A DNA stretch of 14,014 nucleotides from Auxenochlorella pyrenoidosa. Taxonomy: Eukaryota > Chlorophyta > Trebouxiophyceae > Chlorellales > Chlorellaceae. A program made the position numbers and the translations under genes. Shown here in pieces: positions 9,635 through 14,014 of this stretch. Under the pieces are notes generated by a model. That model was given only the letters and a program-made list of their open reading frames with translations, was not told the origin of the DNA and did not search any database. Where the stretch lies: contig KQ481977.1 in NCBI GenBank assembly GCA_001430745.1, forward strand, positions 802,729 to 816,742, read 5' to 3'. The first letter of the stretch is position 1, and each line of letters starts with the position of its first letter.

Positions 9635-9642
9635 CTTATAAT
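9635..9642 (-). promoter_or_regulatory. TATA-like box, sialidase-fold gene
   Basis: On the minus strand the sequence reads ATTATAAG, about 90 bases before the ATG at 9547, within a locally AT-richer patch. The position is plausible for a core promoter with a short leader. No transcript data support it. Confidence 0.35.
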
Positions 9643-10191
9643 CCTTGCTCGAGCCCAATAAAGGTTGCTGCCAGAAAGCAACTGCTGTTGCACTTCAATC
9701 AAAATGCTTCATTGCCTGCTGGCAGGGCCGCAGCAGGCTGTTCTCAGGAAGCGTGTTGGGCTTGTCGCACCTTGGTGACTCCATCGTGTTCATCTGGATT
9801 GCGAGCTGGGGGCTGGGGAAGCAGCCGGACCACGCAAGCCTGCCCTCTCTTTTGGAGCGTCGATCGCGTTCGGCGGCACCAGGGCTGCTCTGGGCCCCTG
9901 CTGGCAAGGTCACATGCACCCTGACACCACGATCAGGTGGGTGCGCAATGCAGCTCGCTCCGGCAAGCGCTGGGCGAGCAAGGGGGAGGAGGGCCACATG
10001 TGTGCTTGCAGTTTTGCTTTCGCCCGCGCCCAGGCGCCGGGGCCCCCATTCCAGCGGTGCTCTGGGGGCATTACCCTTCCGGTGGGCCGGTGGTCGCGGC
10101 CTGTGGCGGGGGCTGCTGCCCCCCAATTGGCTGGCAGCAGGCAAGGGAACTGAATTCCCCTTGCCATCTTGTGTGCGTCCCCGCTGTGCTG

Positions 10192-10197
10192 CAGTAT
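10192..10197 (+). promoter_or_regulatory. TATA-like element before the 10238 gene
   Basis: A TATAGC-type element lies about 40 bases before the start codon. It is short and close to the ATG, so it could be chance. Confidence 0.2.
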
Positions 10198-10237
10198 AGC
10201 GGCACTCTGACCCCTTCTGGGGCTTAGGGAGGGGCGT

Positions 10238-11200
10238 ATGCCACCTGCAATACAACAGCCGTTGCTGCCACTGCGTCGTGACGGCGGCCCGACCTCGCCT
10301 GCGCCTGGTCTGCCGGCACGCCGCCCTGCCTCCCAGCACACCAGCCCTGCCAAGGAAATACTAACGGCGGTGGAGCAGGGCAACGCAGCTGGGGCGCTGC
10401 GTGCAGCAGCAGCAGCCTGCCTGCGCAGCCCCCTGCTGCTGCTTGCAGCGGTGGCAACGCTGCTGTGTGCCGCGGGGCTGACAGCGTGGCTGCTGCCGCA
10501 GCAGCAGCTGCCCACCATGCTGGCACACGTCTCTCAAAGAGAGCGCAGTGAGTGGTCAGGCGTGGGCAAGCGTCTGAGTGTGGCATGCATGGGGAGGGCA
10601 GCTTCACACACGCACTGCAGCCGCGCCCCCGTTTCCGGGGCTTATCTGCAGTACGCCTCTCAATGTGCTCGCTGCTCATGCAATTGCAGCCTGGCGTATG
10701 CACGCCCGTTTGACACATCGCTGTGGTGCTTGTGACGTCAGCTCTTTCACTGGGCTGTCCTTGCCGCCACCACCCGCACCGTGAGGCTTCCCTGCCGGAT
10801 GGTGCAAGACGCTGCGGCCGGCCCTTCCCTGGGTGCGCCTGCAGGCCCCCGCCAGCGCGCCTTCTTCGAAGAGCTTACGCTGAAGGAGCGACAGCTGATA
10901 GGCGCCGCGGGAGCACCTCCACCACCCGATGCAGAGTTGCAGCAGGCGGCCCAGCAGGAGGGCGACGCCTCCCTTGATGCGCTGGCGCTGCCGCAACAAA
11001 CGGCAGGGCATGCAGCGCAGCAGCACCAACAGCAGGCGCAGCAGGAGGTCGAGCAGCTCGCCGCCACGCAGCAGTCGCAGCAGGCGCCGCCCACCGCTGC
11101 CGGCAGCGTGGGCAGCGAGCCACTGTTTGACATTCACAAGATAGCGGGCGTGCCGCAGCTCTTTGGCGCCGTGCGCAGCGAAGACCACGAGCAGCAATGA
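10238..11200 (+). CDS. Hypothetical single-pass membrane protein, Gln-rich tail
   Basis: The best model has exon 1 at 10238-10561 and exon 2 at 10742-11200, giving 260 residues and a TGA stop at 11198-11200. Residues about 64-86 form one strong transmembrane helix (L-L-L-L-A-A-V-A-T-L-L-C-A-A-G-L) after an N-terminal part that is proline- and arginine-rich. The part after the helix contains F-F-E-E-L-T-L-K-E-R and a long Gln/Ala-rich, probably coiled or disordered stretch. It ends in L-F-D-I-H-K-I-A-G-V-P-Q-L-F-G, which looks conserved because of its hydrophobic pattern. I do not recognise a family. The second exon's frame is convincing, but the donor is uncertain: the best-looking donor, GTGAGT at 10548, leaves phase 1, whereas the only acceptor that fits (10740-10741) needs phase 0. 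GTGGGC at 10562 fits and the same hexamer is used as a donor elsewhere in the window. A small exon between 10600 and 10700 is also possible. The ATG at 10238 was chosen as the one in frame before the helix. Confidence 0.6.
10733..10740. promoter_or_regulatory. Perfect TGACGTCA palindrome at the intron 3' end
   Basis: TGACGTCA is the CRE-type octamer bound by bZIP factors. Here it overlaps the 3' splice site (AG at 10740-10741) of the 10238 gene, and its first three bases are the in-frame TGA that would stop translation if the intron were retained. As a DNA site its use is unproven. Confidence 0.3.
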
Positions 11201-11982
11201 AACTCAGCAACCCCAGCCACCAACCAAACCCTCGAAACCCTCCGCCCCGGCCAATCTGCCCCTCCCAACCACCCCTTGCGGCCAGCAGTTGATGTCGGCC
11301 CCTTGCCAGTTTGCCCTCAGCCTGCCCCCCTCCATGATCTGTACCTGCCCTCGTGCTGGCCGCGCAGGCCTAGCCTCTGCCCCATAATTCCAGCACTGCT
11401 ACGCTATTCCTTGCCACTTCATGTGCCGCATCTCCCTGCCTCCCTCTGCCTCCAGGTTGCCCCTGCCACTAGCGTAGCTCGATCCCGCACGCACCCGCCC
11501 TATTTTTGGCGCCCTTGCAGCTCCCTTCCATGCCCCCCCTCCCGTTCACGCTCCCCAGCATTTAGGCAGCCAGTTGTTTGCCGCTACGAGTGCCGGCCAT
11601 CGGCGCCCTCGTTTTGCCGCTACGCCTGCCTTCGCAGCGCAGCCAATTGATTAGCACCCTCTTGCCCAAACATTTTTCAGTGCATATCGCCGTGCGGTAG
11701 ACCTGCGCCTGTCCTTCAATTCTTGTACGCGTTGCATGTCTGCATGTGACATAGTGAGCCCCCTCTGTGGCTTGAGCTCGGGTGCAGGCTTGACCGCCTG
11801 GTTTGGACCCCCACCTTCTGCAGCGCTGCAACGCTTCCTGTACTTGGCGGTTTTACACTGGCTTGCTGCGGAGGCGGACAAGTAGCAGAGATGCAGGAAG
11901 AGAAGTCTTCCTCGCCCTGCTGCTGGGGCAGGGTTGCCACGCTGTCGCAGCTGCACAGGGGCCCCAGCTGCATTCCTGCTGT

Positions 11983-11997
11983 TCAGATATAATCTGA
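11983..11997. promoter_or_regulatory. Inverted repeat around a TATA-like core upstream of the trehalose phosphatase gene
   Basis: TCAGAT and ATCTGA form a perfect 6 bp inverted repeat around a 3 bp spacer. The whole contains ATATAAT, about 190 bases before the start codon at 12181. It could be the core promoter element or a dimeric factor site. Confidence 0.3.
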
Positions 11998-12157
11998 GAG
12001 CATCCTGCAGCTCGGTCCTTCTTGCACCAAAGCCAAGAGCCAGAAGAAGTGCCCTGACGGCAGGTCCCCCTACCAAGCTCCGCAGCCTCTGCTATCGGTT
12101 CCAGGGATCACAAACTTGTCCCTGCCAAAGCGCGGCGCGCGGCAGGCGTGCCCAGGA

Positions 12158-12172
12158 ATGCTGCTTTGCTAG
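12158..12172 (+). promoter_or_regulatory. Four-codon upstream ORF in the trehalose phosphatase leader
   Basis: An ATG at 12158 opens a reading frame of Met-Leu-Leu-Cys and then stops with TAG at 12170-12172. The main ATG follows after 8 bases, in another frame. If the leader includes this stretch, ribosomes would meet this ORF first, and such a short gap usually disfavours reinitiation at the next ATG. The transcription start is unknown. Confidence 0.4.
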
Positions 12173-12180
12173 TTGGCGGT

Positions 12181-14014
12181 ATGGACCTGCGGCGGCCCTC
12201 CTTGGTGTCCAGAGTCAGCTTTGAGCCCTTGAGCACCCTGGAGCAAAATGGCGCGCCGCTCTCACGGGATGGCTCTGGCCTCTCTGTCGAGTCGGGCGGT
12301 GCCGAGTATGAGACGTGGAGGGTGAGTTTGAGTTTCGTGCAGGCGGGCGCCTGCCAAGCCGCATGGAGACTGCCAGCCCATGGACAGGAGCGCAACCCAC
12401 CGCCGTCGCTGGCAGGCAGCCGTCCCCTTGCTTGAGCGCAGGGACGACAGCCTGCCAGCCTGCCATGTCCTCATGCGCTGCACCATGTCGCGCAGCTGCA
12501 GCGAGGATCCATGCAGCTGCCCAATGCGCTCGTCACGCGGCTGTCCAGCTCCCCACGCCCACCCGCCTTCCTTGCCTGCCTCCGACCACCCGCAGGAGGA
12601 GCACCCATGTGCTCTGCACAGCTTTGACCAGATTGTAGCGCAGGCAGTCGACAAGCTGGTGGCCGTGTTCCTAGACTATGACGGTGCGGCACGCCCCCGG
12701 CCGCGCTGCTCCCCACGCTGCGCCGCCCTGCCGCCCTGCCCTCGCCTCCTGTGCGGCTGGGGTCTCTGCCATGCCGCGTCGCTGCACGTGCCGCCCTGCA
12801 CCCCGCCGACGCCAGCGACTGCTTCCACCTGCGCGCGCCTGCCCAGCTGCCGCCCTCGTCGCCCCCGGCGCGCCAACTGCACGACCAACCCTGCCCTGCC
12901 CGCTCCCCTGCCCTCCCGGGCTCCGCAGGCACCCTCACCCCCATTGTGAGCAACCCAGACCTTGCGCTGATGTCGGAGCAGGCACGCGACGCGGTGCGCT
13001 CTGTGGCGCAGCTCTTCCCCACCGCCATCATCAGCGGGCGGGGCCGCGAGAAGGTGCAGCAGTTTGTGCGGCTGGCCGAGCTGTACTATGCGGGCAGCCA
13101 CGGCATGGACATTGTGGGGCCGCAGGTGGGGGCGGGGGCGGGCGTGGCCCGGGGGCGGCCTGAGATGCGGGGCCTGCAGAGCGCTGGTGGGCAGCGACAG
13201 CTGGACGGTGTAGACGGCATCGCCTTGACTCAACGAAGGTCATGCTGAGGAGCAAGGCACTGCGCTACATGGGCCAGCTGTGCAGGCCATCGGTGCACTC
13301 TAGGCAGACCCCGCTCAGGCGGAACTGCCAGCGCAGCCTGATGCTGTGCACCTCTGGCACCTCAGGCCCTCCCTGCCCCGGCATTCCCGACGCTTGCCCG
13401 CAGGTGGAGGGCGCGCCGCACGCCGACCTCGCTTTCCAGCCCGCCGCGCAGTTTGGGCCGCTGATGGACCAGGTGCGGGGCGCAGCCCAGGCATTGCCTG
13501 CACACGCACACCGCCCCTCGCGCGCCCGCCACTGCCAGCCTGTTGGCGCTGAGCTGGGAGCCCCTGCCATGGCCTCTCCCCCAACTGCGCCCCCACACCC
13601 ATTCCCCACCCTGCCACCTGGCGCCAGGTGTACGCCGAGCTATCTGCGGGGGTGGCCGGCATCGCGGGCAGCTCCATCGAGCACAACAAGTTCTGCGTGT
13701 CGGCGCACTTCCGCAACTGCGCGCCCGACGACTACCCGGCAGGTCAGCAGCCCCAACCCCAAGGACAATAGCTGGCAGCCGCTTGCCGTCCCACGTGTGC
13801 CGCATGCCTCCCTCATGAACCAGCTGTGCCACGGTTGAATTTGACTGCTGGGGATCTGAGCCTGTGTGTTTGGGGCAGCACGCGGCTGCCTCCCTCTGCA
13901 CGTGCTGCCCCTCTGCCAGGAGGTCTGTTGGCGCATCGCGGCAAGACCCTCGCCCGCCTTGCCGAAGGTCCCGGCGCCCTGCACCCGCACTTCGCCCGCG
14001 CCGACTCCTGGCTG
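12181..14014 (+). CDS. Trehalose-6-phosphate phosphatase, 5' part (3' end outside window)
   Basis: The enzyme removes phosphate from trehalose-6-phosphate to give trehalose. Exons are 12181-12321, 12596-12683, 12929-13125, 13404-13472 and 13628-13742, all GT-AG and in phase, giving 203 complete residues. The N-terminal Y-E-T-W-R joins [10 protein letters not shown] across intron 1, matching the plant pattern Y-x-x-W-x-x-x-H-P-S-A-L. HAD motif I is D74-Y-D-G-T, split by intron 2 inside the Gly codon. Motif II is I-I-S112-[11 protein letters not shown] lies at about 129-137. Exon 5 has [12 protein letters not shown], all hallmarks of the family. No glycosyltransferase (TPS) domain precedes it, so it is a stand-alone TPP like those of land plants, with a short 47-residue N-terminal extension. 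After the 13743 donor (GTCAGC), the next acceptor is CAG at 13917-13919, but the open frame that follows in phase (13920-14014) does not match the expected family segment, so exon 6 is left open. Confidence 0.9.
13743..14014 (+). other. Trehalose phosphatase intron 5 and an uncertain exon 6
   Basis: The intron begins at GTCAGC and has a plausible acceptor after CTCTGCCAG at 13919. From there the phase-compatible frame is open to the window end and reads [13 protein letters not shown]. In this family the region after D-D-Y-P should lead to a G-R-K-V-L-E-V-R-P motif, which is not visible. Either exon 6 starts beyond the window, or this protein carries an insertion here. Confidence 0.35.

Larger units (their letters stand above)
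9548..10237. promoter_or_regulatory. Divergent promoter region between the two membrane-protein genes
   Basis: These 690 bp separate the start codons of the minus-strand sialidase-fold gene and the plus-strand gene at 10238. No coding segment with a recognisable product is seen. The part near 9630-9720 is less GC-rich than its surroundings. Both 5' UTRs and both core promoters must lie here, unless unseen upstream exons exist. Confidence 0.55.
11201..12180. other. Intergenic region: 3' UTR of the 10238 gene and trehalose phosphatase promoter
   Basis: The first 200 bases are rich in C and A, then 11400-11620 is pyrimidine-rich, and 11640-11760 is less GC-rich. A minus-strand open frame at 11651-12076 has no ATG and no recognisable domain. 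No TGTAA signal was seen after the 11200 stop. I see nothing coding here. Confidence 0.6.

Noticed and set aside
11651..12076. Minus-strand open frame of 141 codons upstream of the trehalose phosphatase gene
   Set aside because: It begins at TTG rather than ATG, shows no recognisable domain or conserved-looking pattern, and lies in what should be promoter DNA.
12380..12949. Plus-strand 189-codon frame in the trehalose phosphatase gene
   Set aside because: Only 12596-12683 in this frame is an exon. The flanks are Pro/Arg/Cys-rich intron readings, and the 12441 acceptor does not match the phase of exon 1.
1..14014. CRISPR array, transposon ends, tRNA or rRNA genes
   Set aside because: No regularly spaced repeats, no long terminal or inverted repeats with target duplications, no transposase-like protein, and no tRNA-like cloverleaf were seen by eye.

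Overview
The window looks like nuclear DNA of a green alga, most likely a Chlorella-like trebouxiophyte. The base composition is very GC-rich. Genes are broken into many short exons (45 to 390 bp) by GT-AG introns of roughly 130 to 440 bp, with donors mostly of the type GTGAG, GTGCG or GTGGG and acceptors preceded by C-rich tracts. One gene is a plant-type trehalose-6-phosphate phosphatase. There is no operon logic, no ribosome binding sites, and no RNA gene, CRISPR array or recognisable transposon that I can support. Long uninterrupted ORFs are nearly absent, so the genes were built by joining short coding segments whose splice phases agree.

Layout: (1) 1-1199, plus strand: 3' part of a gene whose protein ends in a MYND zinc finger. 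(2) 1200-2027: 828 bp between two convergent 3' ends, no gene seen. (3) 2028-9547, minus strand: one large gene of 21 exons and 2394 coding bases (797 residues), the main content of the window. It encodes a predicted type II membrane protein with a short signal anchor, a coiled-coil stalk, a sialidase-fold (BNR/Asp-box beta-propeller) domain and a Gln/Ala/Pro-rich tail. (4) 9548-10237: a divergent promoter region of 690 bp. (5) 10238-11200, plus strand: a two-exon gene for an unrecognised single-pass membrane protein with a Gln-rich tail. (6) 11201-12180: 980 bp of 3' UTR and promoter, with a TATA-centred inverted repeat and a four-codon upstream ORF. (7) 12181 to beyond 14014, plus strand: the first exons of a stand-alone trehalose-6-phosphate phosphatase.

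The genes show no shared pathway; this is ordinary eukaryotic gene order. The item most worth a second look is the membrane-anchored sialidase-fold protein, because green algae are not known for a sialic acid pathway and its closest-looking relatives, as I know the family, are bacterial 'exo-alpha-sialidase' type proteins. It shares a 690 bp divergent promoter with another predicted single-pass membrane protein. No evidence for a novel defence or mobile system was found.
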